Of a stretch of DNA of 64,000 nucleotides, positions 23,673-34,636 are shown piece after piece. Every line of letters begins with the position of its first letter. The first letter of the stretch is position 1. Both the position numbers and the translations under genes were made by a program. Location: positions 1,128,763-1,192,762 of the forward strand of contig JACTVC010000010.1 of the NCBI GenBank assembly GCA_018417955.1. The letters are read 5' to 3'. Below the pieces are notes generated by a model. The model was given only the letters and a program-made list of their open reading frames with translations. It did no database searches and was not told the DNA's origin. The stretch is from Laccaria trichodermophora. Lineage: Eukaryota > Basidiomycota > Agaricomycetes > Agaricales > Hydnangiaceae.

Positions 23673-24058
23673 CACTGTAAACATCCCAAGATACTGACAT
23701 AAGAATATTTTGAGAGTATCTTGATGGTACATAAACTTCTCCCAAAATATCATCCACTAGGTATGTGTTTAGTATGGAAATATATATTTTATTACTTATG
23801 CAAGAGTATCATGTCAGTATTCTGATAGTATTGAAGCCTTTTTCACAATATTGTAAACATATAAGTCAGTATTGATACAGTATCAAGAAAAGACATTGAA
23901 TATAATCAAAATACTAGTCTGATACTTCAACATCAGTAATCAAATATCCTTTTTCATACTAAATACATATGTGGTGGATAGTATTCTGGGCAAAATTTAT
24001 GTACCATCAAAATACTCTCAAAATATCTGCACCTCAGTATCTTGAAATGTTTGCAGTG
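23673..24058. mobile_element. CACTG-ended MITE with TAT target duplication
   Basis: The 386-bp element is AT-rich and has no coding capacity. Its left end (CACTGTAAACATCCCAAGAT) matches the reverse complement of its right end (CACTGCAAACATTTCAAGAT). The inverted match extends about 70 bases inward through ATATTTTGAGAGTAT and GATGGTACATAAA. The flanking TAT at 23670-23672 is repeated at 24059-24061, giving a 3-bp target duplication. CACTR termini and a 3-bp duplication are hallmarks of the CACTA (EnSpm) superfamily, so this is a non-autonomous CACTA-type MITE. The interior is also full of GTATC/GATAC motifs. Confidence 0.85.
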
Positions 24059-24189
24059 TATTGATTCAAGTATTAATCAGGACTTTCTGTATTTTGTATC
24101 ATGGACCTGGTATCCTGATGGCCCCCTACATGAAAATGTTGGTATGTACTGTACACTTAAAGTTTCATTCCCCAGGAAATTTTACTCTC

Positions 24190-25294
24190 TCAAGCCACCC
24201 TCCCCACCAACCACGCCCCCAATACCTTACAAAACCTCTCAGGCATATCAACCATCGGCAAATGCCCCGCCATCTCAACCTCAGCATATTCCACCACCTC
24301 CCGCCTAGCCCTCTCAGCCCAACGCTCTGCAAAAGCTTTGAGCTCCTTGCCAACTTTCCCGGCTCCGTCGAGAGAGCCTGCGAGGAGTAACACGCGGGTG
24401 ACGTCCGATTTCGATTCTTTTACTGGAGCTTCCGCATGGAGAGGAGAAGGAGGAGGCAGGGCGATGTCGTATGACCCTAATGCGCGTGCACCCGCTACGA
24501 ACCCTGCTACTGGCGTACGGGAAACCATATCCCCCAACCATGCTTCTCTCGCTTCCAAGAACGGACTTCCACCTCCTGAGGGAAGACCCGAGCCAGCAGG
24601 GAACCACCTGCGCAGCGTGACCTTTGCAAGCTTGGGCATGCCGACCTTTCGAGCGTACATGCCTCCTTCCCCCTCGACAGGATAACCCAGGGCGATGCTT
24701 ATTCGGTTCTCCCATGCCACTTCGTTTCCTGGTGGCGTCCGTGGCGCGGTATCGCATGCAACGATGCTCTTCACTTTTACTCCCTCGGTTGCAGAGGAGC
24801 CGTAAAGGGCGTAATAAGCTAGTGCAGCTGCGCCACCTTGGGAGACGCCAATGATGTGAACTTCCGGGGTCTGAGATTGGCCATCCTCGCTTTTAACTCG
24901 ACCACCGATAATGGTTGATATAAGGTGATGAATGTCAGCTGCTAGAAGTGGAATGGTTGTTCGTCTTTGGTCTTCCCGCCAGTCGGGAGGACGTTGAGAG
25001 GGCAACTCGGATAACCCATGTCCGCGCTGGGAGTGTAAGAGGATATTGAAGCCTGTTCCATCCTGCTTATAAGATCCATCGTCGGACAGAGCGGGGAACC
25101 CTCCATCGACGAAGAAGGGCAGCACGAGATTCCACATATTCTTGTCTGTGAGGAGGGAGTTGGCAAAGACGAGCCATGGGGCGGTAGGTGAGGTTGTTAT
25201 GGTACGGATGTGGAGGTTGTGGGTTTGTGTGGTGCTCGTTCCAGATGCAGGAGAATGGGTTGAGTTAGAGTTGGGAAGAAGAAGGGAGGGGCAT
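24190..25294 (-). CDS. Alpha/beta hydrolase, 3-oxoadipate enol-lactonase-like
   Basis: This is an alpha/beta-hydrolase-fold enzyme. The N-terminal part APWLVFANSLLTDKNMW followed by HSQRGHGLSELP is the pattern of 3-oxoadipate enol-lactonases (PcaD type), which open a lactone in the beta-ketoadipate pathway. The nucleophile elbow is GVSQGGAAAL. A late AGSLDGAGKVG and AEVEMAGHLPMVDMPERF would supply the acid and the catalytic His. The first in-frame ATG is at 25137, but homology clearly extends upstream to about 25230. The nearest plausible start (25294, MPLPSSS) is one base out of frame, so the start or a first intron is unresolved. It lies next to a carboxymuconolactone decarboxylase-like gene on the same strand. 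Confidence 0.7.
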
Positions 25295-25468
25295 GATGGA
25301 GTGGGTATTAATCGCTATCAAAAGAGACGCGGGACGAAGAACGGTTTTTGGAGACAATAAAGGGGAGCGCAAGGGGGGTGGGCGAATTTCCGGAGTTTGA
25401 GTAATAAATTCGGTTGAAATAGATATCCGAGTTGTAAGAAAGGGAGGCGGAAAGGCAAAACAGTCAGT

Positions 25469-26277
25469 TCAGAGTTCTGATGTTGGATTGAGAAAAAGGA
25501 AAAACCAAGACGAGATGGCCACCCTCGCCCGGAGAGGCAGAAAAAGAGGAGAACAAGTACCCACTTCCTCAACGTCGACAGGCCACGGAACCTTCAAATC
25601 AGAAAGACCGCCTACATCGGTGGCCACTAAGAACCTCGATACCATATTATACGCAGCGACCACCATCGTCGCTTCCACGTACAAATCCTCCGCCTTTGCC
25701 TTCAAATCTTCTTCCCCCATTGCTGCATCAGCTTTCTTTAGATAACACCGTAGCTGATTCATGAGCTCTGAAGACGTCTCTTTTGGCACTGACACGTCTT
25801 TAGTGCTTGCATCCGTAAACGCGAGTGCAGCGGCTTGGAGGGGAGTGAGTATGCCCTCCATGGGTGGCAACGGCGTATCGACATCGCGGATGATGTATAG
25901 CTGCCCATTTGTCAGACCACCCTTTCGACCAATCGCTTCATGCTGGATCCACTCGAAGGCTGCGTTGTTCAGAGCAGCAACGCGTAGGATCTGCACTGGG
26001 CATCAAAAGCCACTGGTTCCCAACGTCATCCGCGTTCACGTACCATAAGCTCTTGGATGTCGATGCTTAATGACCCTTTATCCCTAATGATACCCAAAAA
26101 GGTGTTGTACCCGCCAGCCATGGCAGGAAAGTGAAGCAAATTGGCATCGAGTGCGGTAATCCCGCGTGCGCCGCGTCGTTCGCGTATGGCATCGGCGTGG
26201 GTGTTCGTCCCAGGAGGCGGGTAACGCCCCGATACGATTCGCGAGGGCCCAATTTCGTAGTCAGTTGGCTTGACCAT
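25469..26277 (-). CDS. Carboxymuconolactone decarboxylase-like protein
   Basis: Exon 1 (start 26277, MVKPTDYEIGPSRIVSGRYP) contains HFPAMAGGYNTFLGIIRD. It joins through an intron ending tgcag to ILRVAALNNAAFEWIQHEAI. The ELM-ILRVAALNNAAFEW-QHE arrangement is the AhpD/CMD fold core. Canonical Cys residues of AhpD-type members are absent, as in many CMD-like fungal proteins, where Glu and His act instead. The C-terminus after VEEVG (25560) reads through to a stop at 25469 or may be spliced. Together with the neighbouring enol-lactonase-like hydrolase it suggests protocatechuate/aromatic catabolism, though the family has other roles. Confidence 0.7.
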
Positions 26278-26408
26278 GTAGAGTCGTATGTATCTGTGAA
26301 TAAATAACTGATCAAGTCAAAATCAAGTTACCTTGCCGCGTGCCACACGCCCTTTTCGTCTCCTCGACGTGTTCCGCCTCCCCAACGGCGATCTATGACT
26401 TTACCATC

Positions 26409-27280
26409 ATGACAGCGACAAATCCTCCAGATAGCGTGATAGCACGCACTGCAATATCTCTTGAATATGCATCCCTAAGACATGCTGGACATTGTCCTAT
26501 GGGAATGTATGTCGTCCCGTCGACAGCGAGTCTGTTCGTGTGGGACGCTGTATTCTTTGTTCATCAAGGTGCGTTTTTTATACTGAGATTCTATCAGTGG
26601 CATCCTCATCTTCTGTCACGACAGGGTATTACGCTGATGCCATCCTCAAATTCAATCTTACCTTTCCTCCTAACTATCCTGAGCGCCCACCTACTGTTCA
26701 GTTTGTGACAGACATCTTTCACCCTTTGATATCGCAGGACGGAACCTTCAGCCTGTCTCCCCGTTTCCGTCCATGGCGGTGAGAGAGCTACGTTTTTCTT
26801 CCATTACCTTTGATGAACCTCTCTCTTCTCTTAGTCCAAAAGAACATCACGTATTTGATGTCCTTCACTGGGTCAAAGCCGCCTTCAAGAAACATGCCCT
26901 GGACCAAATACAAGCGGATGATTGCTCAAATAAAGAGGCTTACCGGTAAATATCTTCACGCACCTATGTTTTTTTTGCTATGTTTACTGACTTTCAACTA
27001 GGTTGTGCGTGCTTTCTCGACCTGCTAAATTGTCACTCAGCATCCAGCTCTTCTACACAGATATCACGAATCAACGCAATCATTCGCCGCTCTGGCGGTC
27101 CAGTCAGCTTCGTTGTCGCAGTCCGAATCTGCATTGTTTGATACAGACCATCCTTCATTGGGTGGAAAGGTGTCCAATGAAATTATTTTCCACAAGCTAT
27201 CCCCTGAAAAACTTTGGCGGCAGCGAGGAAAACTAGGCGTAGGCGGATGGGACGATGAGAAACCCTCGGTTTCAGCGTGA
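26409..27280 (+). CDS. E2-like (UEV) protein of the AKTIP/FTS type
   Basis: A ubiquitin-conjugating-fold protein lacking the catalytic cysteine. Exon 1 (ATG at 26409) encodes TAISLEYASLRHAGHCPMGM and FVWDAVFFVHQG. Exon 2 encodes YYADAILKFNLTFPPNYPER and FHPLISQDGTFSL. The segment after HPL-S-DG, where active E2s carry the catalytic Cys, reads TFSL, so no thioester can form. A later exon encodes VFDVLHWVKAAFKKHALDQI, and the final exon ends DDEKPSVSA-stop at 27278-27280. AKTIP/FTS works with Hook and FHIP proteins in dynein-linked vesicle transport. That role is inferred here only from family resemblance. Confidence 0.7.
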
Positions 27281-27910
27281 TGTATTCTTTCTTTATACTA
27301 CTTATACATTGTGGAGCTCTGTACGAGCAGAAGGACACGGGGAGATATGGTGCTATGAAGCGTCTACTTGTATTTGATAAGCTCCCACCCCAGGGCATCG
27401 ACGACGTGGTCCTTTGCACCCTCGTCGCCCCTCAGCTTGCCGAGGCGACCCTCACATTGCGAACAAGTTGAAAAGTAGAGATATTCAAAGAACGAGAAGA
27501 ACCTGAGAATCATCTATCGGACTTCCCGATTCTCCATTGTTGTCAACAATAATAGCATACTTGAGGAACTTTGGTTGTACCAAAGTTGACGCGTCTGCAT
27601 CGTTGGTACACATATCGAGTAGATACCCTTTGAATTGTCCTTAGATCGCGCAATAAGGTGTTGGATCCAATCGGAGCCGGTTGGTTTGTAAACTGAATGG
27701 TAGTAGGAAGGAGGAGGTTGGACACAAACGATCGTGGCGGTCTGGGATAAAACGTACACGTCAATCTTCGCCGCTGACGGGTCGTAGAAGACCTCGCAAA
27801 TTCAGCATTGACCTTTGCGCCACCGTTTCTTAAGACCTCGAGATGTGTTGGTGTGTTAGGCGATTAGAGGCCTGCATTGCACCGTTTGCAACCTGGGAAA
27901 TTACTTTCAC
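27281..27910 (-). other. Probable small unrecognised minus-strand gene
   Basis: Reading the minus strand, an exon-like frame encodes YDPSAAKIDVYVLSQTATIV through PTGSDWIQHLIARSKDNSKG near 27800-27600. A further frame at 27470-27370 encodes CSQCEGRLGKLRGDEGAKDH and ends WELIKYK-stop. The composition looks coding, and a C-x-x-C is present, but I could not join the exons cleanly or name a family. Confidence 0.3.
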
Positions 27911-28260
27911 AACATAAAGAAGATAAATTACAAAATTTGTGGGGTAGTCAACGGCGGCCCCATAAGGAAGTGTCCAGCACATCATGATCCCCGCCGGGGA
28001 ACAGGCCACTGAGCGAGGGGCAAACCTCGTCTACCATGCTTGCACCACCATCCTCTCGGAAAATCGAGTGTCCCGAGAAGCCAGGGATTGTGCCTACAAA
28101 GGAACAATCCTAAAAAGAGAGCTTGTGAAGGAGGTCATCAAAGACTCGTTTGTCTGCCTGGAATCGTGGTGAACAAGAAGCGTCTTTTTCTATTTCACGG
28201 CCGCTGCTTGTTAGAACCCAAGAACCAGTAGGAAGAGGCAAGGAGAACGCCAGGTGATTA
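27911..28260. other. Intergenic region, no gene recognised
   Basis: A plus-strand open frame at 27984-28172 has no family features and no homolog within the window. No repeat was seen. Confidence 0.3.
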
Positions 28261-29707
28261 TTACCACACGAGCCGCAGCTTCGCATCCAAGATTTCAAGA
28301 AAGTCACTGGGAGGGAGAAGGTACCGAGGGGTGTCGGTATCATCAGCAGCTTCCTTTATCTGCACAATAACGCTCGCTGCGCCACTTAATTTCAGGACGC
28401 GAGCCACTGCCAGCCGTATGTTGCAAAGAAGCGGCAGAGGTCCTCCTCCGAACTTTTGTCCATTCTTGCCTTTACCAAAGAAGATCTGGTCACCGTCCAA
28501 CAACTTGTTCATAGCCGGGCCACTCTCAGTTGTAAAGGGAATTCTCCGGTAGATGTATTTGACCTGAGGATGATCATTAAATCACCTTAGGACTAGTATA
28601 TTGGGTTTCAATGTCCGTACCTCTCCGTTATGGTCCTGTGCTTCAATGCCCCAGTGCAGTTCGCAAAACGACATGTGCGCATTGAGCTCTAAGTTGAGCG
28701 CATTTCCTACTCCATTCAAAGACTCATGGACAAGATCCCTGGCTTTGGGCCCAGCGAACAACGCGATATAATCCATGATGTCAGGCTGTAGAACTGAGAT
28801 AAGCCAAGCAGCCATGATAGCTGAGAGAAATTGACATCAACCTTATTCTGAATTGCACTGGGAATGATATAAGCCATATCGGAAGAGAAGTTGTTATAGT
28901 CAGTGGAACGCATTCTGAATTTGACGCCGGTGAAGGGACACACATCACCATCGCGTCTGAAAACCTGGACGAGAAGACCATCAGAACTTCGGCAAGACTG
29001 TATGACGCAAAACCATGCCAGGGCTTTGAGAGCTGCTTGCTTTCGTTTACCGAACTTGCCCTCCTGGCAGACCTGACGCAAGAGTTCATCCGTCTTCTCG
29101 TCTACAAAATCAATGCCAGACTGCGGCGAGCTAGATCCGGATTCGCGCCCACCAGGATTCATAACTATCAGGGCATGAATAATCAACTCCTTAAGAAGTC
29201 AAAGGGAATACATACACACGATTCCTAGGCGGATGAAATATTCCGAAACCATCTCCAACACTGGTTCAAAGTCGGCTTTGTCTATATCTACGCCTGAAAA
29301 AAGGACCTTGGAGGAACCACTGAACGGGACGCTCCAAGGGTCCGTCCGTAGGCAGTCAACTACGTCGATGATGAGCGAGATTTTGGACGGGGCTATGTTT
29401 ACGTACTATTCTCCTTGATCATAGGATGACATTTTCCGAGCTGAAGCCAGAACTGATCCAGAAGAGTACCACCAAGTTTTTGAGACTCAGTGATCAAGTG
29501 GTACAAGAGCAAGGCCGTGTTGATTTCGTATTTGCCATGTTCTTCTCCGCTACTCTGATTGCGTTTAGAAGGCGGCCAGTACCCAGACCAATTTGCTTTC
29601 TCCAAAACTGACAAAGCATGCCCGTCCATCAACGATTGCTGTGGGATACGGGTGTCTCGAACTTCGTTGAACGGAGGAATGCCGCATTTTCGAGTCCCGC
29701 CAGACAA
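28261..29707 (-). CDS. HNH-nuclease-like protein, first His replaced
   Basis: The start at 29707 gives MSGGTRKCGIPPFNEVRDTR, followed by an N-terminal helical region (NTALLLYHLITESQKLGGTL and IDKADFEPVLEMVSEY). The central domain contains VFRRDGDVCPFTGVKFRMRS and MAYIIPSAIQN. This matches the fungal HNH_2-type pattern (R-DG-x-C-x-x-TG ... HIIP), with Tyr in place of the first His. The C-terminal exons encode GPKARDLVHESLNGVGNALN, MSFCELHWGIEAQDHNGEV and MNKLLDGDQIFFGKGKNG, with a stop at 28261. Such proteins are expanded in mushroom genomes and their role is unknown. The missing His suggests weak or no nuclease activity. Confidence 0.6.
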
Positions 29708-30461
29708 GTCAAACTTGTCACCAAACGGTCAACCACCTTGAAGCACCCTCTTGATCAGACTCAATATTTCGCCTCTCCAGGAGCCCAAAGCACTTCCGCT
29801 TCATAATAACCGGACAGTAATCTGAATGGCGAACGATTGGTCGTAGGTAATCCCAAAGCGCGTTACATATCACGGCATCTTGATGAAAAGGAAGAATTGG
29901 CTTTGCAATTGCTGTAACGAGCCTCCTGGAAGCAGTAGTTTCGAAGGATTGACTCAGTCTTCAGACTTTTGTTGTTAACTTGGTACGCGATCATACGCAA
30001 TCTTCGTTGTGTTTTTGGTTTGATCTTGACACGAGTTTTAGGTGACCCGGGTAAACTTTCTCATAACACCCCCAACTGCCTCCTTCTCCAATGCCCATCG
30101 GAACAAGCACATGCGGATGGTTCGAAAGCCGCTTCACGTTGCCTGACCAGGCCAGGCGGTCCTTTCGGCGTCCGACGGCTCGGTCCATCACAATTGAAGG
30201 GGCAAAATTAAGCGGACCCTTACACGTTTGGGGGAGATATCCATCTATATACTTGAAGGCTGTTCTTGACCCCAGAAACTACGGGAATCTAGGGATCCTG
30301 GAGGATCTTAAAATTTACATCGACACTCCTTGCACGTGGGACTTCGAATACTCGTCGTCCCGTACCTTACGGCTACACGAGGACTGCGAAGGAGGTGCAG
30401 TTTATCATCGCCCCACTTCCTTCCTATAAACAAAGGGTTATTTTGTGCTTCGAAAAATCGA
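29708..30461. other. Upstream region of the desaturase gene
   Basis: No confirmed exon was found. An open frame at 30091-30429 has no recognisable family features, though part of it could be a 5' exon of the desaturase. The genes on either side are divergent, so promoters for both should lie here. Confidence 0.35.
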
Positions 30462-31664
30462 TGTTCAAGCAGGGTCTTTGCCAGAAATTTCCTGAAACCA
30501 ACGGAATACGCTGGTTCAACATTGTGGTCCTCACTTTGACACCTGCTGTCGCTTGCTATGGCCTGTTGAGGGCGCCTTGTTACCGAGAAACTGTGACGTT
30601 CTCTGTGGGATACTATGTATTTTCCATGTTGGGTGAGAAACCGCACATGGAGCTTTGTGTGGGGTTCTGACAGGATTGCCATTATGTTCTTCAGGCATTA
30701 CCGCAGGTACAATTGTTATCTTGCAGCCGGCATTATCGCAAAACTGACGCACATAGGATATCATCGACTCTGGTCTCATCGTTCGTACAATGCCACTTTC
30801 CCACTTCAATGTTTCTTGCTTGCCGGCGGAACTAGTGCAGTTCAAGGGTCCTGTTACTGGTGGGCTCGAGCCCATCGCTCTCATCACCGTCATACCGACA
30901 CCGACCTCGACCCTTACAACTCAAATCGCGGCTTGTTATGGACCCACATCGGTTGGATGGTTTTCAAGTCTAACATTCGATCTGGTCCTGCCGACGTTTC
31001 TGATCTTCGTCATGACCCTCTTATCCAGTGGCAACATCGCCACTACTTTATTCTGCTGGCTATCTTTGGGATCGTTCTTCCAGCTGTCATCCCTGGCCTC
31101 TTATGGAGCGACTGGTTGGGTGGCATATGCTTCGCCTTCGCCTTGCGTTTGACCATCGCGCACCATGTCAGCATGCGTTTCTTACCCAGTTTTATCGACA
31201 TACTGATGTTGACACCATAGAGTACGTTCTGCATTAACTCAGTCGCCCATTGGCTTGGTTCTACGTCCTACGACGACGTTCATTCACCTCGAGATCATTT
31301 TCTTTCAGCCATCCTAACGATGGGTGAAGGTTACCACAATTTTCATCACCAGTTCCCAATGGACTACCGGAACGCGTTCCATTGGTACCAATACGATCCA
31401 ACCAAGTGGTTCATCGCGCTTTGCAGCATGCTTGGCTTGGCTAGTCATCTCCGCGTCTTCCCCAGGAACGAAATTGCGAAAGGAGCCTTGGCCATGCAAC
31501 TGAAAGAACTCAAAAAGATTCAAGACTCGTTGGCCTGGCCAGAAACATCTGAGAACCTTCCAATAGTCACTTGGGAGACACGTGAGCTTCCAAATTCTCA
31601 TAAACTGAAGTACCTCGTAGCTAAGATCGTTCAGTCCAGAGAGAATCCAAATCTCGAACACTGA
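30462..31664 (+). CDS. Acyl-CoA (stearoyl, delta-9 type) desaturase without cytochrome b5 domain
   Basis: This membrane di-iron desaturase introduces a double bond into acyl-CoA in the ER. All three His boxes are present: HRLWSH, HRSHH within WWARAHRSHHRHTD, and HNFHH within GEGYHNFHHQFPMDYRNAFH. TM segments include WFNIVVLTLTPAVACYGLL and HYFILLAIFGIVLPAVIPGL. Introns split ITA-GYHRLWSH (gtacaa...catag) and IAHH-STFCINSVAHWLG (gtcagc...catag). The protein ends PNLEH-stop at 31664. It lacks the C-terminal cytochrome b5 domain usual in fungal Ole1-type enzymes, so it would need a separate electron donor. The start is taken at 30462 (MFKQGLCQKFPETNG); the open frame begins slightly earlier without ATG. 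A decayed copy lies at 50850-51555. Confidence 0.8.
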
Positions 31665-32095
31665 TACTCATCTCTGGCTTCATCCACGATGTTTCTTCGT
31701 TCTTGGACCATCATCCTGGAGGGCGCAATCATTTAGAGACAAACTCAGGCAAAGACATGACGGCACCTTTCTTTGGAGGGCTATATTCTCACTCAAATGC
31801 CGCCCACAACGTGCGTAGTGTTTAGTCAATATCGCCGAAAGCCCATTTAACGTGTTTTTTAACTAGCTGCTCTCGATGATGCGTGTTGGCGTGCTAGCTG
31901 GTGGTGTCCAGGCAGTCTCGCATCTCAGTTTTCCAGCATCTCAACATTTGTTCATTGCACAACGGACGCCTCAAGCAGAACTAATGGTTAGATCATAGAC
32001 GAGGTACTCATCATACTGCATATACGCAGCTGTTTTTTCACCACTGAGCAACTAGACGGAAAGGAAACCTTGCAACTTTTCACATGTTGACGGCT
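31665..32095. repeat. Desaturase 3' flank, duplicated at 51556-51830
   Basis: Segments CCACGATGTTTCTTCGTTCT, GCTAGCTGGTG and ATTGCACAACGGACG recur in the same order downstream of the desaturase pseudogene (51556-51830). The duplicated segment therefore continues past the gene. No coding sequence was recognised. Confidence 0.6.
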
Positions 32096-32165
32096 CATAA
32101 ATGAATTCACACTATTCGATTTTGCTTCTTCATCGATACAAGTTGCCGAATGTATGGACATATGC
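32060..32165 (-). repeat. MFS-tail repeat downstream of the CRN-kinase
   Basis: Read on the minus strand, TACATTCGGCAACTTGTATC, then GAAGAAGC, CGAATAGTGTGAATTCATTT and the following ACATGTGAAAAGTTG match the last exon and 3' flank of MFS D (60790-60880). The match to MFS C (34888-34940) covers the exon and the first bases past the stop. Only this tail is present; the rest of the MFS gene is missing. The stop codon of the CRN-kinase lies inside it. Confidence 0.65.
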
Positions 32166-34636
32166 ATGGAGTAGAGCAATTTTGTGTTTGGGGAAAGAAT
32201 TAACCATGATCAAGTCATGCTCTACCAAGATGGGTTTTCCATCTAAAGCACCTTCTGGCCTCCGAACTGTCACTGTGTTGACACCCATTGGGTATACGAC
32301 TTCTCCTTGACGACCTGCCCAGTCGAAATCAATGAGATGAATCTTGATGTCATCTTTGCTTGTTGGAATTCCACAGTCGACGAGGACATTGGAAGATTGG
32401 AGATCGCCATGAACGAACCCAGCATCATGCAACTTTTGAACGACCTCTATAACTTTGGCCGTTATTGTATATTGTAGTTCTTTTGACATTTGGGGCATTG
32501 ATTCATAGAGTTGCTTATAATTTGAGTAGTCCATGACGACCATGTTCCACCCACCAGGTAGTCGCATAACCGCTCGAAGTCGTGGTGCATAGCCTAATTG
32601 TGCAAGGAAGCGATAAGCATCCTCCGAATATCGCCTAGTAAACTTAATGCATAAGGTACCTATATCTTTGTCAGTAAACTTGTCGGGTTCGGCCACAAAG
32701 ACCAGTTTATCGTCAACTCGGGACCGATATGAAAAGTTTATATGCTGGTCATTCTCGTCGTCGTAGCTTGATTTGTACGGATACGCACGGTCCGGTGGAG
32801 AGGGACCTGGCAAGAGGATGGGTGCGATGGATGCCAGTCTGGTATAATGGGCGGGGAATAGCGTTCAGAAAGGCGTTCAGACTTCCGGCAATGGCTTGCC
32901 TGCCGCTTTCATCCGTCCATTGAGTTTTCAAATCGTAAAACGGCGTTAAAGGTTCAACATGTAGATGCTCTCCGGTCCATAGGCAGCCGTAAAGCCCAAA
33001 ATACGATCCTTTTGTATGACATGAGGCACTGGGTAGTTCTGCAATGGTCAGCTTACCAGTATCGATGAGAAGAATACAAGGAAAGCGGTTGCCCGTGCCA
33101 CGTCTATCCAACACCTCAACAAGAAACTGCACATAATACCCAGTGGCTTCCCGGAGTGCGCATCCGGCATCGTTGTTACATTTCCGAATGACGGTAGGCA
33201 TAATATTGACTCTTGAATTTCCATCTGTTATGTATTCTGTGCCAGCGATGAACTCGGCTGATAGATAGAGACCAGCTACGTCGTCGAATACTTTCTGGAT
33301 TTCGGACCTTCGCTGGGTCTCGTTCTCGTACCATTTGCACGCAGCCACCGTGAGCGCTTGGAGAAGTTCCTGCGACTTCGGGGATGGAAGGACTTTGCGG
33401 TCGTCCATAAAAAGTCCAAACTCTTCTTGCAGTAAAGTGATGGGAATCGTATCCCAATCGAAGGGACGATTGCAGGCGACAACATCTTGTGCTGCAGTTT
33501 GAAAGGTAGACGGCTCAGACAAAGAGGACGGTGCATGTTTTGCCATTTTGAACAGACGAGATTTTTCCGCTGTGAGCTCGTCCAATTCGCCACGTCGTCG
33601 TTTCATCCCGTTACTCTCTGTAGTCAAGTCAGGGAAACGTCATTGTATGTGACGTGGAATTGGACATACGTGTGGGGGCTTCCACAATGATATGGAGATG
33701 CTTGCGAGGGGCCGAGGAGAAATGGTCCGACAATTCTTCAGCACCATTTAACTTGACGCAGCCTGGGATCTGCTGCGGGCTTTGAACGTTTTTGAGCTTC
33801 GTGCCAATTTCCGCAACAGGAATTGGTGGAGACAACTCCCCAAAAATTAGATGTCCTTTACGCGCACAAGGAAGATTCGCCCACCTTCCAGATCATGAGG
33901 GTGTTGGCGGCGATGGCAGCGAACTTATTTTCATTCTCCTTCTTGATCATACCTTTCAGGTGACCCACGAGCTTGCTCTTGCCAATATCAATGGGGAAAG
34001 GGTTGACGGATCCATTCAAAACCCAACAGTAAAGTGTGAGGTAATCATCTAAGCCAATTTATGAGCAATTTTCGTTGGTCTGATTGATATTTGCTCACTG
34101 GCGTTGGATAGAATGGAACCCGCTGACGAAGAGGCAGCGATCGCGGTTGGGGCTAACTGAACTGTACATAGGGACAATCGTACTTACCAAGTAGTCCTGC
34201 TAGATTGTTAATTGAGTACCATCGACAAGACTTTAGGAGAGGGAACTCGCCTGGTGCTTGGGTTCTCAACTTCACAAGAAAGTGAAGCCTTCGATCGGCG
34301 ACCCCGTCTGGGAACATATCACTCAAAAATTCAAAGGGAAAAGTCTCAATTTCTTCTGTATTTTTTATGTGTTGGCGCAGATCGGTAAAGGGAACGAGGG
34401 GAATTGGCTCCTTCAACTACCATGGAATGAGATTTACAAAGGATCCAGCTGGCTTAAAATGTACTGACCTTATACAATGCGATATCTTCAACATCGTATT
34501 GACGCAAATGATTCTTCGAGGATCTGATCAACTTCTGGAGGTCAACAACCATCTGGTCCAGGCCAATATCAACAAAGAATGGCTCGATGGCGTCGTCGTC
34601 GAGAAGGAGGCACCAAAAACGCTTTACTTCGACCAT
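32130..34636 (-). CDS. Crinkler-like effector with two headers and a kinase domain (CRN1)
   Basis: Reading from 34636, header 1 is KRFWCLLLDDD...F-VDIGLDQMVVDLQ...IALYK. It is followed by LKEPIPLVPFTDL and RRLHFLVKL. Two in-frame introns lead to a short linker, VQLAPTAIAASSSAG. A second header then appears: LTLYCWVLNGSVNPFPIDIG, LVGHLKGMIKKENENKF, TLMIWK, and after an intron HFSSAPRKHLHIIVEAPT, the canonical Crinkler N-terminal (PF20147-like) pattern. A basic NGMKRRRGELDE patch could act as an NLS. The body ends in a FunK1-like kinase with LCIKF (ATP-site Lys), FVHGDLQSSNVLV (catalytic loop) and LIDFDWAGRQGEVVYP (metal loop). A 41-base intron near 32800 is needed to keep frame. Crinkler proteins are typically nuclear effectors. 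Whether this is one gene or a read-through of two is inferred from splice phase only. Confidence 0.7.

Noticed and set aside
24338..24685. Antisense open frame opposite the alpha/beta hydrolase
   Set aside because: It arises from GC-rich codon bias of the hydrolase on the other strand.
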